A DNA stretch of 64,000 nt from Streptomyces malachitofuscus (GTDB lineage Bacteria; Actinomycetota; Actinomycetes; Streptomycetales; Streptomycetaceae): contig NZ_BMUF01000001.1 of the NCBI RefSeq assembly GCF_014650055.1, positions 1 to 64,000 on the forward strand. Reading direction: 5' to 3'. The stretch's first letter is position 1, and each line of letters opens with the position of its first letter. The notes under the pieces are model-generated. The model was not told where the DNA came from and ran no database searches. It saw only the letters and a list, made by a program, of their open reading frames with translations. Below, piece by piece: positions 27,829-37,605 of this stretch. A program made the translations under genes and the position numbers.

Positions 27829-27983
27829 TGGTTTTCGGTGAGTCGTTCCGCAGGCGTTGTCCACAGGCTGGGAGTGCGTGGTGGCTGAAGTCGGGCAACC
27901 CGGTCAGAATTTGGGCATGAGGGTGGGAGACCGGGCTTCGCCGGACGGGTGCGGCCGACGCGACCGATGAGCGGGAGGCAGCG

Positions 27984-29690
27984 GTGAGGACAGCGACACT
28001 GGGGCCGGCGCAGCGCGCCGAATCACTCGCATCCATGGCCGAGCACGAACTGGACGTGCTGGTGGTGGGCGGCGGCGTGGTGGGCGCGGGCACCGCGCTC
28101 GACGCCGCGACGCGCGGCCTGTCCACGGGCCTGGTCGAGGCGCGTGACTGGGCCTCGGGCACCTCCAGCAGATCCAGCAAACTGATCCACGGCGGCCTTC
28201 GTTATCTGGAGATGCTCGACTTCGCCCTCGTGCGGGAGGCGTTGAAGGAACGCGGCCTGCTGCTGGAGAAGCTGGCCCCGCACCTCGTGCGGCCGGTGCC
28301 CTTCCTGTATCCGTTGCAGCACAAGGGCTGGGAGCGGCTGTACGCGGGGGCGGGCGTCGCCCTCTACGACGCCATGGCCATGACCCACGGGCACGGCCGG
28401 GGCCTGCCCGTGCACCGACACCTGACCCACCGTCACGCCCTGCGGGCGGCGCCGTGCTTGAAGAAGGACGCGCTGGTCGGGGCCCTGCAGTACTACGACG
28501 CCCAAATGGACGACGCCCGCTTCGTGGCGACCCTCGTCCGCACGGCCGCGGCATATGGCGCCGAGACCGCCAACCGCGCCCGGGTGACCGGTTTCCTGCG
28601 TGAGGGCGAGCGGGTCGTCGGCGCCCGGGTGCAGGACGTCGAGGGCGGCGGCGAGTACGAGGTCCGCGCCAAGCAGGTGGTCAACGCCACCGGCGTGTGG
28701 ACCGACGACACCCAGGCGATGGTCGGCGAGCGGGGACAGTTCCACGTCCGGGCCTCCAAGGGCATCCACCTGGTCGTCCCCAAGGACCGCATCCACTCCA
28801 CGACCGGGCTCATCCTGCGCACCGAGAAGTCCGTGCTGTTCGTCATACCCTGGGGCCGGCACTGGATCGTCGGCACCACGGACACCGACTGGGACCTCGA
28901 CAAGGCCCACCCGGCCGCCTCCAGCGCCGACATCGACTATCTGCTCGAGCATGTGAACTCGGTCCTGGCGGTGCCACTGACGAGGGACGACGTCGAGGGC
29001 GTGTACGCCGGTCTGCGGCCGCTGCTCGCCGGCGAGTCGGACGCCACGAGCAAGCTGTCCCGCGAGCACACCGTGGCCCACCCCGTGCCGGGGCTGGTCG
29101 TGGTGGCGGGCGGCAAGTACACCACGTACCGGGTGATGGCCAAGGACGCGGTGGACGCGGCGGTGCACGGACTCGACGTGCGCGTCGCCGACTGCGTCAC
29201 CGAGGACACACCGCTGGTGGGCGCCGAGGGCTATCACGCGTTGTGGAACGGGCGGGCCCGGACGGCCGCGCGCACCGGACTGCACCCGGTGCGGGTGGAG
29301 CACCTGCTGCAGCGGTACGGCGCGCTGGCGGAGGAGGTCCTGGACCTCATCGCCTCCGACCCCTCGCTGGGCGAGCCGTTGGGGGCCGCCGACGACTATC
29401 TGCGCGCCGAGATAACCTACGCCGCCTCGCACGAAGGGGCACGGCATCTCGACGACGCACTGACCCGGCGCACTCGCATCTCGATCGAGACGTTCGACCG
29501 GGGCACGCGCAGCGCACGGGAGGCCGCCGAGCTGATGGCGCCGGTGCTGGGCTGGGACAAGGGCCAGATCGAGCGCGAGGTGCAGCACTACGAGAAGCGG
29601 GTGGAGGCCGAGCGGGAGTCCCAGCGGCAGCCCGACGACCTGACGGCGGACGCGGCACGGCTGGGCGCACCGGACATCGTGCCGCTGTAG
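27984..29690 (+). CDS. glpD: Glycerol-3-phosphate dehydrogenase/oxidase
   Basis: The product is 568 aa from GTG 27984 after GGGAGGCAGCG. An FAD-binding Rossmann motif (VLVVGGGVVGAGTALDAATRG) sits at about residues 24-44. SSRSSKLIHGGLRYLE and GIHLVVPKD follow, then the GTTDTDWD of the FAD site. The C-terminal cap domain is DUF-type DAO_C with the ITYAASHEGARHLDDALTRR segment. It oxidises glycerol-3-phosphate to dihydroxyacetone phosphate at the membrane, feeding electrons to quinone. It may be controlled through the inverted repeat at 27806. Confidence 0.94.
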   Translation: MRTATLGPAQRAESLASMAEHELDVLVVGGGVVGAGTALDAATRGLSTGLVEARDWASGTSSRSSKLIHGGLRYLEMLDFALVREALKERGLLLEKLAPHLVRPVPFLYPLQHKGWERLYAGAGVALYDAMAMTHGHGRGLPVHRHLTHRHALRAAPCLKKDALVGALQYYDAQMDDARFVATLVRTAAAYGAETANRARVTGFLREGERVVGARVQDVEGGGEYEVRAKQVVNATGVWTDDTQAMVGERGQFHVRASKGIHLVVPKDRIHSTTGLILRTEKSVLFVIPWGRHWIVGTTDTDWDLDKAHPAASSADIDYLLEHVNSVLAVPLTRDDVEGVYAGLRPLLAGESDATSKLSREHTVAHPVPGLVVVAGGKYTTYRVMAKDAVDAAVHGLDVRVADCVTEDTPLVGAEGYHALWNGRARTAARTGLHPVRVEHLLQRYGALAEEVLDLIASDPSLGEPLGAADDYLRAEITYAASHEGARHLDDALTRRTRISIETFDRGTRSAREAAELMAPVLGWDKGQIEREVQHYEKRVEAERESQRQPDDLTADAARLGAPDIVPL

Positions 29691-29760
29691 CCGGCGAAGC
29701 CGCCCTGAATCACTCGAACGGGTGGCGGGGGCCGGGATCTCCGTTCGGAGCCCGCTCGTT

Positions 29761-30804
29761 CTACTCGGTGCCAGGGCAGAACTCGGCCGCGAGCACCGCG
29801 GACTCGAGACCGGGATCCGCCATCGCGTCCGTGTTCACCCGGAAGGTGAGGACACGCCGGCCGTCGACCGTGGCTGCGGTGCGCACGTAGCTGCCGGAGA
29901 TCCGCCCGTTGTGCCCCCACACCGTGGTGCCGCACGGAAGCGCCACAGGAAACAGGCCCATGCCGTACGAGCCGTGTGCGGTGCGGGTGTCGAGCATCTC
30001 GCGCAGCCGGTGCGGGGGCAGCAGTTCACCGCCGAGCAGGGCCGAGTAGAAGCGGTCCAGATCGGCGAGCGTGGTCACCAGTTCCCCCGCGGCCCCGGCC
30101 ACCCGCGGGTCGAGCCGGGTGACGTCGGTTCCGTCGGCGGCGTAGGAGCGGCCGTGCGGCAGGGGCAGGGAAGTTCGGGAACCCGGGAAGGAGGTGCCCG
30201 TCAGTCCCAGTGGGGTGATGACGCGACGCTCGGTCTCGTCGGCGTACGAGCGACCGGTGACCTGCTCGACGACCATGCCGAGCAGAACGTAGTTGGTGTT
30301 CGAGTAGGAGAAGCGGCCGCGGTCGGCCGGGGGGTGGGTGAGTGCGATGCGTACGGCTTGAAGAGGCGTCACCGGAAGGGCGCCCCGTGTGTCCGCGGCG
30401 AAGTCGGGGAGTCCGCTGGTGTGGGTGAGCAGGGACCGCAGGGTCAGCGCGCGGCCGTCGTTGCCGGCTCCCCGCACCAGGCCGGGCAGATGCTCCTCGA
30501 CGGCGTCGGACAGCGACAGGCGGTCCTCCTGGGCCAGTTGCAGCACGACCGTGGCGATGAACGTCTTCGTGATGCTGCCGGCGCGGAAGTGGTCGGCGCG
30601 CTCGATGCCCGGGCCGACGTGGGCGTAGCGCGGGCCGGATCCCTCCAGGGCCAGCAGGGCCGCGGCGGGGGCTCCACCCCGCGTGACCAGCAGCGGAAGG
30701 AGCGCGTCCGCGGACGGGACGCCAGGGGACGAGGACGCGGCCGGGGCCAGGGCGAGCAGGGCCAGGGACACAGGAACGGCCAGTAGTGTCCGAAGCGGCG
30801 GCAT
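29761..30804 (-). CDS. Secreted serine hydrolase (beta-lactamase class C / D-Ala-D-Ala carboxypeptidase family)
   Basis: The product is 347 aa from ATG 30804. Signal peptide (TLLAVPVSLALLALAPAASS). Active-site SxxK at S77-K80 (AGSITKTF), YxN as YSNTNY, and HNG in VWGHNGRISG in place of KTG. These are the three motifs of class C serine hydrolases and R61-type DD-peptidases, the latter first found in Streptomyces. It probably acts on peptidoglycan or a small ester outside the cell. It is convergent with glpD. Confidence 0.9.
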   Translation of the reverse strand: MPPLRTLLAVPVSLALLALAPAASSSPGVPSADALLPLLVTRGGAPAAALLALEGSGPRYAHVGPGIERADHFRAGSITKTFIATVVLQLAQEDRLSLSDAVEEHLPGLVRGAGNDGRALTLRSLLTHTSGLPDFAADTRGALPVTPLQAVRIALTHPPADRGRFSYSNTNYVLLGMVVEQVTGRSYADETERRVITPLGLTGTSFPGSRTSLPLPHGRSYAADGTDVTRLDPRVAGAAGELVTTLADLDRFYSALLGGELLPPHRLREMLDTRTAHGSYGMGLFPVALPCGTTVWGHNGRISGSYVRTAATVDGRRVLTFRVNTDAMADPGLESAVLAAEFCPGTE

Positions 30805-30974
30805 ACCGGTTCCTTCCTTGTCGGGGCCCATCATGCAGGGCGGCGGAAGGCGTCCTTCACCCGGGTTCGGCAGGCGCCGGCCCCGAGGTGCGGCCAGAGG
30901 CACCCTGGGCGTCGACCACTTGTCGGGTGAGGGACAATGAAGGCTCTGTCAGGGCGGGTTGCATGAGGGGACGC

Positions 30975-33032
30975 ATGTCGGAGGCGGAGCGGGCGGGGAC
31001 ATCCCGTCAGGACAAGAGCGCACGTCTCCTCGCCGGGCGGTACCGGCTGGGAGATGTGCTCGGCCGCGGCGGCATGGGGACGGTCTGGCGTGCCCAGGAC
31101 GAAACCCTGGGAAGAACCGTCGCCGTCAAGGAACTCCGCTTCCCGTCGAGCATCGACGAGGAGGAGAAGCGGCGGCTCATCACGCGGACCCTGCGTGAGG
31201 CCAAGGCCATCGCGAGGATCCGCAACAACAGCGCCGTGACCGTCTTCGACGTGGTGCAGGAGGACGACCGGCCCTGGATCGTGATGGAACTCGTCGAGGG
31301 CAAGTCCCTCGCCGAGGTCATCCGGGAGGACGGTCTGCTGGAGCCGCGGCGTGCCGCCGAGGTCGGGCTCGCGGTGCTCGACGTGCTGCGTTCCGCGCAC
31401 CGGGAGGGCATTCTGCACCGCGACGTGAAGCCGTCGAACGTGCTGATCGCCGACGACGGCCGGGTCGTGCTCACCGACTTCGGCATCGCCCAGGTCGAGG
31501 GCGACCCGTCCATCACGTCGACCGGCATGCTGGTCGGCGCCCCTTCGTACATCTCCCCGGAGCGGGCGCGCGGGCACAAGCCGGGGCCGGCGGCCGACCT
31601 CTGGTCGCTGGGCGGCCTGCTGTACGCGGCGGTGGAGGGCACCCCGCCGTACGACAAGGGGTCCGCGATCGCGACGCTCACGGCGGTGATGACCGAGCCG
31701 CTCGAGGAGCCGAAGAACGCCGGACCGCTCAGGGACGTCATCCACGGGCTGCTCACCAAGGACCCCGGCCAACGGCTCGACGACAGCGGCGCCCGGGCCA
31801 TGCTGAACGCGGTCATCCACGCACCCGAGCGACGGGAGGACGACCCGGACGCGGACGCGACGAAGGTCGTGCCCCTGCCCGAGCAGCCCGGCGAGCGCGG
31901 CACCCGGAGCAAGCGGGGCGAGGAGGCCGGGGAGAAGCTGCGGGGCGCGTTGCGTTCCGTGCGCAAGGCCGCGGTGGCGGCGGGGTCGGCGGGCGCCGCA
32001 GCGGCGGCACGCGCCAAGTCCGCAGGAGACACCGCCCCTTCGGCGTCGAACGCTGCCGCCGGGACCTCGGCCACGGCGGCAGGCACCTCCGGGGCACCGG
32101 CCGGCGCCGCGGCAGCCGCCTCCCCGTCCGCGCCCGCCTCGGCACCCGCCACCGACCCGGCTCCGGCATCGGGGGCGGCCGCGTCGGGGGCCGGGCGGCA
32201 GGGGCCGTCGTCCGGTGGACGCAGTTCTGGGTGGCCGGTGATGACACCGCCGGATCTGCCGCCCAGGCCCGCGCCGCGGGCGTCGCTCACCGACGTGGTG
32301 CCGCGGCGGACGCTGGTCGTCATCGCGGTGGTCGTGGCCCTCGCCGTGCTCGGCACCGTACTGGCCGTCGTGCTCAGCGGCGGTGACGACAAGGGCGACA
32401 CGGGCGCCAAGCCGGGCGGGGGTGACCGCACCGCCGCCAGTGAGGCCCCCAGCGCCGACACCAAGGGCGACGAGAACGGCGGCACCCGCACCGACGGCGA
32501 GGGGTCCGGACCGGCGGAGCAGGAAACGGCACCGGGTGCCGGAGGTGACGGCGCGGGCGCCGGCGGGGCGGCGGAGCCGTCCGGGGACGGCGGTGGCACG
32601 TCGGCCGTGAAGTCGTACCGGGGGAGCCAGGGGTACTCGATCGGACTGCCCGAAGGGTGGAAGTTCCAGTCGTCGGGGGCGGCCGGTGACCGGTTCACCG
32701 GGCCCGACGGACAGAAGCTGCTGATCGGCTGGACGACCGCGCCGAAGGACGACCCGGTGGCCGACTGGAAGAACCAGGAACGCGCCATGGTGCGTGCTCA
32801 GTACAAGCGGATCCGTATCGAGTCGGTGGAGTACCGGGGCTGGAACACGGCCGACTGGGAGTTCACCTATGTGCAGGGCGGGACCAAGTACCGGTCCGTC
32901 GACCGGGGAACCGTCGTCGGCGACCGTCTCGGGTACGGGCTCATGTACACGGCCAAGGCCGCCAAGTGGGGTAGCGAACAGCGCAAGGACACCTGGCGGA
33001 CACTGACGCAGACGTTCCGGCCGAAGTCCTGA
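30975..33032 (+). CDS. Membrane Ser/Thr protein kinase 1 of the cluster
   Basis: The product is 685 aa from ATG 30975, with GAGGGG five bases upstream; an in-frame ATG lies at 30963. The kinase domain spans about residues 22-285: Gly loop GRGGMGTV, Lys in VAVKEL, HRDVKPSN, DFGIAQ and APE-type SPERA. A long Ala/Pro/Ser linker follows to a single TM at about residues 437-460 (VVIAVVVALAVLGTVLAVV). The external C-terminal domain includes YSIGLPEGWKFQ and a repeat of aromatic strands. There are no PASTA repeats. All five cluster kinases face the same way, so signalling as a group is likely. Confidence 0.95.
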   Translation: MSEAERAGTSRQDKSARLLAGRYRLGDVLGRGGMGTVWRAQDETLGRTVAVKELRFPSSIDEEEKRRLITRTLREAKAIARIRNNSAVTVFDVVQEDDRPWIVMELVEGKSLAEVIREDGLLEPRRAAEVGLAVLDVLRSAHREGILHRDVKPSNVLIADDGRVVLTDFGIAQVEGDPSITSTGMLVGAPSYISPERARGHKPGPAADLWSLGGLLYAAVEGTPPYDKGSAIATLTAVMTEPLEEPKNAGPLRDVIHGLLTKDPGQRLDDSGARAMLNAVIHAPERREDDPDADATKVVPLPEQPGERGTRSKRGEEAGEKLRGALRSVRKAAVAAGSAGAAAAARAKSAGDTAPSASNAAAGTSATAAGTSGAPAGAAAAASPSAPASAPATDPAPASGAAASGAGRQGPSSGGRSSGWPVMTPPDLPPRPAPRASLTDVVPRRTLVVIAVVVALAVLGTVLAVVLSGGDDKGDTGAKPGGGDRTAASEAPSADTKGDENGGTRTDGEGSGPAEQETAPGAGGDGAGAGGAAEPSGDGGGTSAVKSYRGSQGYSIGLPEGWKFQSSGAAGDRFTGPDGQKLLIGWTTAPKDDPVADWKNQERAMVRAQYKRIRIESVEYRGWNTADWEFTYVQGGTKYRSVDRGTVVGDRLGYGLMYTAKAAKWGSEQRKDTWRTLTQTFRPKS

Positions 33033-33185
33033 GCATGAGCGGTTCCCGGAATGGGGAGTCAGATGTGGCATCCCCTCTTTGCGGGTTGCCTCCGGCACGT
33101 ATCGTGAATGCTTGCGGACCGTACGCAGCCGGAACGGGCCGCAGGGCGAACGGAACTGACCGACCGTAGTGCCGGGGGAGGCAAT

Positions 33186-35690
33186 GTGGACGACTATGCG
33201 GGACGGGTTCTCGCCGACCGCTACCGCCTGCCGCTGCCGCCCTCCGACGAGTACGAACTGACCGAGACCCGCGCCTTCGACACCTACAGCGGGCAGGAGG
33301 TCCTGGTCAGGCAGGTTCCCCTGCCGGAGGTCGTCGAGGCCGAAGTGCTCGACGCCGAGGGCCTGCCCGACGGCTTCACCGCACGTGACGGGTCCGCACG
33401 ACGTGGCGGAGCGGGGCCGGGAGCGGCGCGGAGCGGGACGCGGCGGCCCACCGATCCGGTGGTCCGGCGTGCCGTCGAGGCCGCGCAGGCCGCTGCCGCC
33501 CTTCCCGACCACCCGCGCCTGGACCAGGTCTTCGACGTCTTCGCCGAGGGCGGTTCGCTGTGGATCGTCAGTGAGCTCGTCGCCGCGCGTCCGCTGGCCG
33601 CACTGCTCGCCGAGAAACCGCTGTCCCCCTACCGGGCGGCGGAGGTCGCCTCCGACGTCCTGACGGCCCTGCGGGTGCTGCACTCCCACGGCTGGGTGCA
33701 CCGCAACATCACCGCGCGCACGGTCCTCGTCTGCGACGACGGCCGGGTCATGCTCACCGGTCTCGCCGTCGGGGCGGCCGAGGAGGCACTGTGCGGATAC
33801 GACCCGGTGCCGGACCGGGACGAGGACGCCGACCCGGGCCAGGGCACGGAAGCGCCGGGAACGCCCGGCCCCGGGCGTGGCCCCTCCTGGCCGCCGGGGT
33901 TCACCGCCGACTCGGGTCCCGGCTCCGATCCGGACGCCGCGCGCAGGGCTGCCATCGAGGCACGGGCCGGCCGGCTGCCCGGCGGCGGGGCGGACGCCCC
34001 GGGCGGTCTCACACCCGCCGCGGCCCCGAGGGCCCTCGACAGCGCGGGCGATGTGCGGGCCGCCCGTGCGGGCGCCATCGCCGCCTACCGGGCCGGCGCC
34101 CGCGCCGCCGCCCGGGTGCAGGAGGCCCAGCAGGGCAACCGCGCCGCCCTGCCCGGCGCCCGGCCCGCCCCCGAGGGCGAGGGACCGGCGCCCGCCGCGG
34201 CCCCGCCGGGACAGATAGCCGACCCCTACGGTGTCGGCGCCACCGGGTGGAACGGCGCCGCCCCCCGCACCGGCACCGGCGGCACCCCGGCCATCGCCGC
34301 CGGCAGCGGACGCACCGCCCCCGGGGAAGGCACGGTGCCCACCGGACCCGGCGCCCTCGAAGCAGCCGCTGTCCCCGGGGCGCCCGCCCCGCGCGCACGC
34401 TGGGACGACCTCGTGGCCCACGCCCCCGCGCGCCGGGGCCCGACCACCGCGCTGGCCGCCGAGCGGGCGCGGCAGGCGCGGATGGCCGTCATCGGACCGG
34501 TCACCGAGCGATGGGCACCGGAGCAGGCCGGCCCCGTCCACGACAACTGGCAGCTGGCCGCGCCGATCGGGCCCGCCACCGATCTGTGGGCGCTGGGATC
34601 ACTGCTGTTCAGGGCCGTCCAGGGACACGCGCCCTACCCGGAGGAGTCGACGGCCGAGCTGGTGCAGATGGTGTGCGCCGAGCCGCCCGCCTTCGCCGAG
34701 GAGTGCGGACCACTCCGCCCGGTCGTGGAGTCGCTGCTGCGTCAGGACCCCACCGAGCGCCCCGACTTCGAGGAGCTGCGCGGCTGGCTGCGTTCGCTGG
34801 TGCGGTCGGCGCCCGAGCCCGAGGCCGGCGTGCATGTGATAGCGGCACCCCCCGCCGCCGACACCAGCCGGCTGCCGGTCATACGGCGCCGGGGCGAGCT
34901 GGTGCGCAGGCGACGGGCCGCGCTGCCCGCACACCACGGGCGCCACAAGCGCGCCAAACCGGGGACCGGGTCCCCGCGCCGGCTCGGCCGCACCCTGCTC
35001 CTGCTGGTGCTCCTCGCCATGGCGGCGGCCATCGCCTACGCGATGCTGTTCATGCCGAAGGCCGGTGAGCAGGACACGGGGGCGGGACCCGCCGACCGCA
35101 CCGGCGCCGCGGACAGGGCCGGCGCCGCACCGAGCGAGCCGGGGACGGACAACGAGGCGCCGAAGCCGGCGGACAGCCCCCGGACCAGTCCCGAGGAGTC
35201 CGCGGCCTCCAACGAGACCCAGACCACCGGCCCCGAGGTCCCCGACGGCTTCACCCTGCGCAAGGACCCGGAGGGCTTCAGCGTCGCCGTCGCAGAGAAC
35301 TGGCAGCGCACCGCGAAGAACGGCAGCGGCCAGGTCGTCTACTTTCGCGGTGACTTCGAGCTCATCGTCGTACCGGGCCGGGACAGCGCCGACCGGTACG
35401 GCAGCGACCCGATGGCCTACCAGCGCGACGACGAACGCGAGCTCCAGCCCTACCGCGACTCCAGCTGGGCCACCTCCACCGGCCTCAAGACCATCGAGGT
35501 GGGCGGACGGACCATGGCCGAGGGCCAGTTCACGTGGACCGGCAGCGCGGGTGAGCTGTACGTGCGCAATCTCGCGGCGCTGATCGACGGGCGCTACCAC
35601 GTGGTCCAGGTACGCGGACCGGAGGCCCAACGGGACGAGGTGACACGGCTGTACGAGCAGGCTGCGGCCACCTACCGGTACACGGGCTGA
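33186..35690 (+). CDS. Membrane pseudokinase (kinase-like protein 2 of the cluster)
   Basis: The product is 834 aa from GTG 33186 after GGGGGAGGC; an upstream ATG at 33108 lacks such a site. The kinase fold is present (IVSELVAARPLAALL, helices, DLWALGSLLFRAVQGHAPY) but the catalytic residues are lost. No Gly-rich loop is present, the VAVK Lys is replaced in EVLVRQV, HRD is HRN (WVHRNITARTVLV) and DFG is GLA (MLTGLAVG). A 250-residue Ala/Pro/Gly insert splits the C-lobe. One TM at about 622-640 and an external domain (GFTLRKDPEGFSVAVAENWQR) match its neighbours. It probably binds or regulates the active kinases. Confidence 0.88.
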   Translation: MDDYAGRVLADRYRLPLPPSDEYELTETRAFDTYSGQEVLVRQVPLPEVVEAEVLDAEGLPDGFTARDGSARRGGAGPGAARSGTRRPTDPVVRRAVEAAQAAAALPDHPRLDQVFDVFAEGGSLWIVSELVAARPLAALLAEKPLSPYRAAEVASDVLTALRVLHSHGWVHRNITARTVLVCDDGRVMLTGLAVGAAEEALCGYDPVPDRDEDADPGQGTEAPGTPGPGRGPSWPPGFTADSGPGSDPDAARRAAIEARAGRLPGGGADAPGGLTPAAAPRALDSAGDVRAARAGAIAAYRAGARAAARVQEAQQGNRAALPGARPAPEGEGPAPAAAPPGQIADPYGVGATGWNGAAPRTGTGGTPAIAAGSGRTAPGEGTVPTGPGALEAAAVPGAPAPRARWDDLVAHAPARRGPTTALAAERARQARMAVIGPVTERWAPEQAGPVHDNWQLAAPIGPATDLWALGSLLFRAVQGHAPYPEESTAELVQMVCAEPPAFAEECGPLRPVVESLLRQDPTERPDFEELRGWLRSLVRSAPEPEAGVHVIAAPPAADTSRLPVIRRRGELVRRRRAALPAHHGRHKRAKPGTGSPRRLGRTLLLLVLLAMAAAIAYAMLFMPKAGEQDTGAGPADRTGAADRAGAAPSEPGTDNEAPKPADSPRTSPEESAASNETQTTGPEVPDGFTLRKDPEGFSVAVAENWQRTAKNGSGQVVYFRGDFELIVVPGRDSADRYGSDPMAYQRDDERELQPYRDSSWATSTGLKTIEVGGRTMAEGQFTWTGSAGELYVRNLAALIDGRYHVVQVRGPEAQRDEVTRLYEQAAATYRYTG

Positions 35691-35879
35691 ACCACGGTCG
35701 GGCAGGCCCGCCGGCACACGCGCGGCCGCCCCCCCCCGTACGTCGGCGCAGGCGTTCTGGCTTGCTTTCCGGGCGCGGGCAGCGACATCCATCACAGTGC
35801 GGTCTCCATGGCACGCCGTCGGTTCCCAGGAAGGGCGGGCGTACCTACTCTGACCCTGTCAAGACCATTGCGGGGCAAC

Positions 35880-37523
35880 GTGAATCAGATGCAGGGCTCG
35901 CTCGTCGCGGGCCGCTACCGGCTCGGGGACTCCATCGGGAGCGGTGGCATGGGCCGGGTGTGGCGCGCACACGATGAGGTGCTGCACCGTGCGGTCGCCA
36001 TCAAGGAACTGACGGCGGCACTCTACGTCTCCGACAGCGAACAGGCCAGGCTGCTGGCGCGCACCCGCGCGGAGGCGCGGGCGGCCGCGCGGATCAACCA
36101 CTCCGCCGTTGTCACGGTGCACGACGTACTGGAGCACGACGGCCGTCCGTGGATCGTGATGGAGCTGGTCGAGGGGCACTCCCTCGCCGACGCGGTGAAG
36201 GAGCAGGAGCGCGTCGAGCCCCGCGAGGCCGCCCGCATCGGTCTGTGGGTGCTGCGCGCGCTGCGCGCCGCGCACACCGCCGGCGTACTGCACCGCGACG
36301 TCAAGCCCGGCAACGTTCTCCTCGCCCGAGACGGCCGGGTGCTGCTCACCGACTTCGGCATAGCCCAGATCGACGGCGACACGGCCATCACCCGCACCGG
36401 CGAAGTCGTCGGCTCGGTCGACTACTTGGCGCCCGAGCGGGTCCGCGGCCACGACCCCGGCCCGTCCTCGGACCTGTGGGCGCTCGGCGCGACGCTCTAC
36501 ACGGCGGTGGAGGGCCGGTCGCCGTTCCGCCGCACCTCGCCGCTGACGACCATGCAGGCCGTCGTCGAGGAGGAAGCCGACGGACTGCGGCACGCCGGCC
36601 CGCTCGCGCCCGTCATCAGCGCACTTCTGCGCAAGGATCCGGCCACCCGGCCCGACGCCGCCCAGGCCGAGCAGATGCTCGCCGAGGCCGCCGAGGGGCG
36701 CAGACCGCAAGCGGCGCAGGAATACGTGCCCACCCAGGTCGTCGACGCCCCCGCGCCGTCGCCGTACCGGACCGGGCCGCAGACGGCACCCACGGCGGCG
36801 CAGGCGCCGTACCAGCAGGCCGGCGGCGTTACGGCTGCCCAGCCGCCCTACGGGCCGCCCGTCGGCGCGCCGCGCCGGAAGATGCGTATGCGGGTCGTCG
36901 CGCTGGTCGTCGCCCTGGCCGCCGTCATCGGCGGTGGTACGGCGGTGGTGCTCCAGCAGTGGGACCGCGACCGCGGCGGCAGCACGGCCGGCCCGTCCGG
37001 CACCGGCCCGACGCCCAGCCCCACGAAGACGGGTGAGACGGAAAAGACGGGCGGTCTTCCCGCCGGCTGGGTGCGCCGTGACGACCCCCTCGGTTTCACC
37101 GTCGTGCTGCCCGGCGAGGACTGGGAGCGTGTGGTGTTCGACGAGGCGACCGGGCAGGTCGACTACACGCCCGACGGCGGCGAGCACTTCCTGCGCATCG
37201 CCGTCGACGACTCCCCGGACTTCGACGACCCGTACCAGCACCTGAACGATCTGGACCAGCAGATCGGCGGGCGTCTGGTCGACTACCAGCGGCTGGGGCT
37301 GCAACGCCTCACCTACCGCGACCGCGAGAGCGCACGGCTGGAGTACAGCTGGACCGCGCTGGCCAAGGACACGGAGTTCCCGGGCCCGCGCCGGGCGGTC
37401 GACCAGATGTACATCTCGCGCGACGGCGTCGAGTACGCGCTCTACATGTCCTCGCCGGCCGCCGACTGGGACACGACCCGCGAGCAGTTCCGGACGATCC
37501 TGCAGGGGTGGCGCGAGCCCTGA
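35880..37523 (+). CDS. Membrane Ser/Thr protein kinase 3 of the cluster
   Basis: The product is 547 aa from GTG 35880 (GGGG four bases upstream); ATG 35889 is an alternative. Kinase domain from residue 10: GSGGMGRV, VAIKEL, HRDVKPGN, DFGIAQ, APERV, all intact. After a Gln/Pro-rich linker a TM lies at about residues 338-356 (VVALVVALAAVIGGGTAVV). The external domain (PAGWVRRDDPLGFTVVLPGEDWERV) has the same type as in kinase 2. It is separated from kinase 2 by 189 bases. Confidence 0.95.
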   Translation: MNQMQGSLVAGRYRLGDSIGSGGMGRVWRAHDEVLHRAVAIKELTAALYVSDSEQARLLARTRAEARAAARINHSAVVTVHDVLEHDGRPWIVMELVEGHSLADAVKEQERVEPREAARIGLWVLRALRAAHTAGVLHRDVKPGNVLLARDGRVLLTDFGIAQIDGDTAITRTGEVVGSVDYLAPERVRGHDPGPSSDLWALGATLYTAVEGRSPFRRTSPLTTMQAVVEEEADGLRHAGPLAPVISALLRKDPATRPDAAQAEQMLAEAAEGRRPQAAQEYVPTQVVDAPAPSPYRTGPQTAPTAAQAPYQQAGGVTAAQPPYGPPVGAPRRKMRMRVVALVVALAAVIGGGTAVVLQQWDRDRGGSTAGPSGTGPTPSPTKTGETEKTGGLPAGWVRRDDPLGFTVVLPGEDWERVVFDEATGQVDYTPDGGEHFLRIAVDDSPDFDDPYQHLNDLDQQIGGRLVDYQRLGLQRLTYRDRESARLEYSWTALAKDTEFPGPRRAVDQMYISRDGVEYALYMSSPAADWDTTREQFRTILQGWREP

Positions 37524-37605
37524 CGTCCGTGGCGTGGGCGAATGCGCGCCGCTTGGCCGAATCGCCGTACCGGAGCGGACACATCCGGTGGGGCATGATG
37601 GGCCC

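Noticed and set aside
30831..34541. 1236-aa minus-strand frame opposite the kinases, and similar frames opposite groEL and guaA
   Set aside because: High GC keeps antisense frames open. Sequence is low-complexity Gly/Arg/Val and the plus-strand genes are unmistakable.
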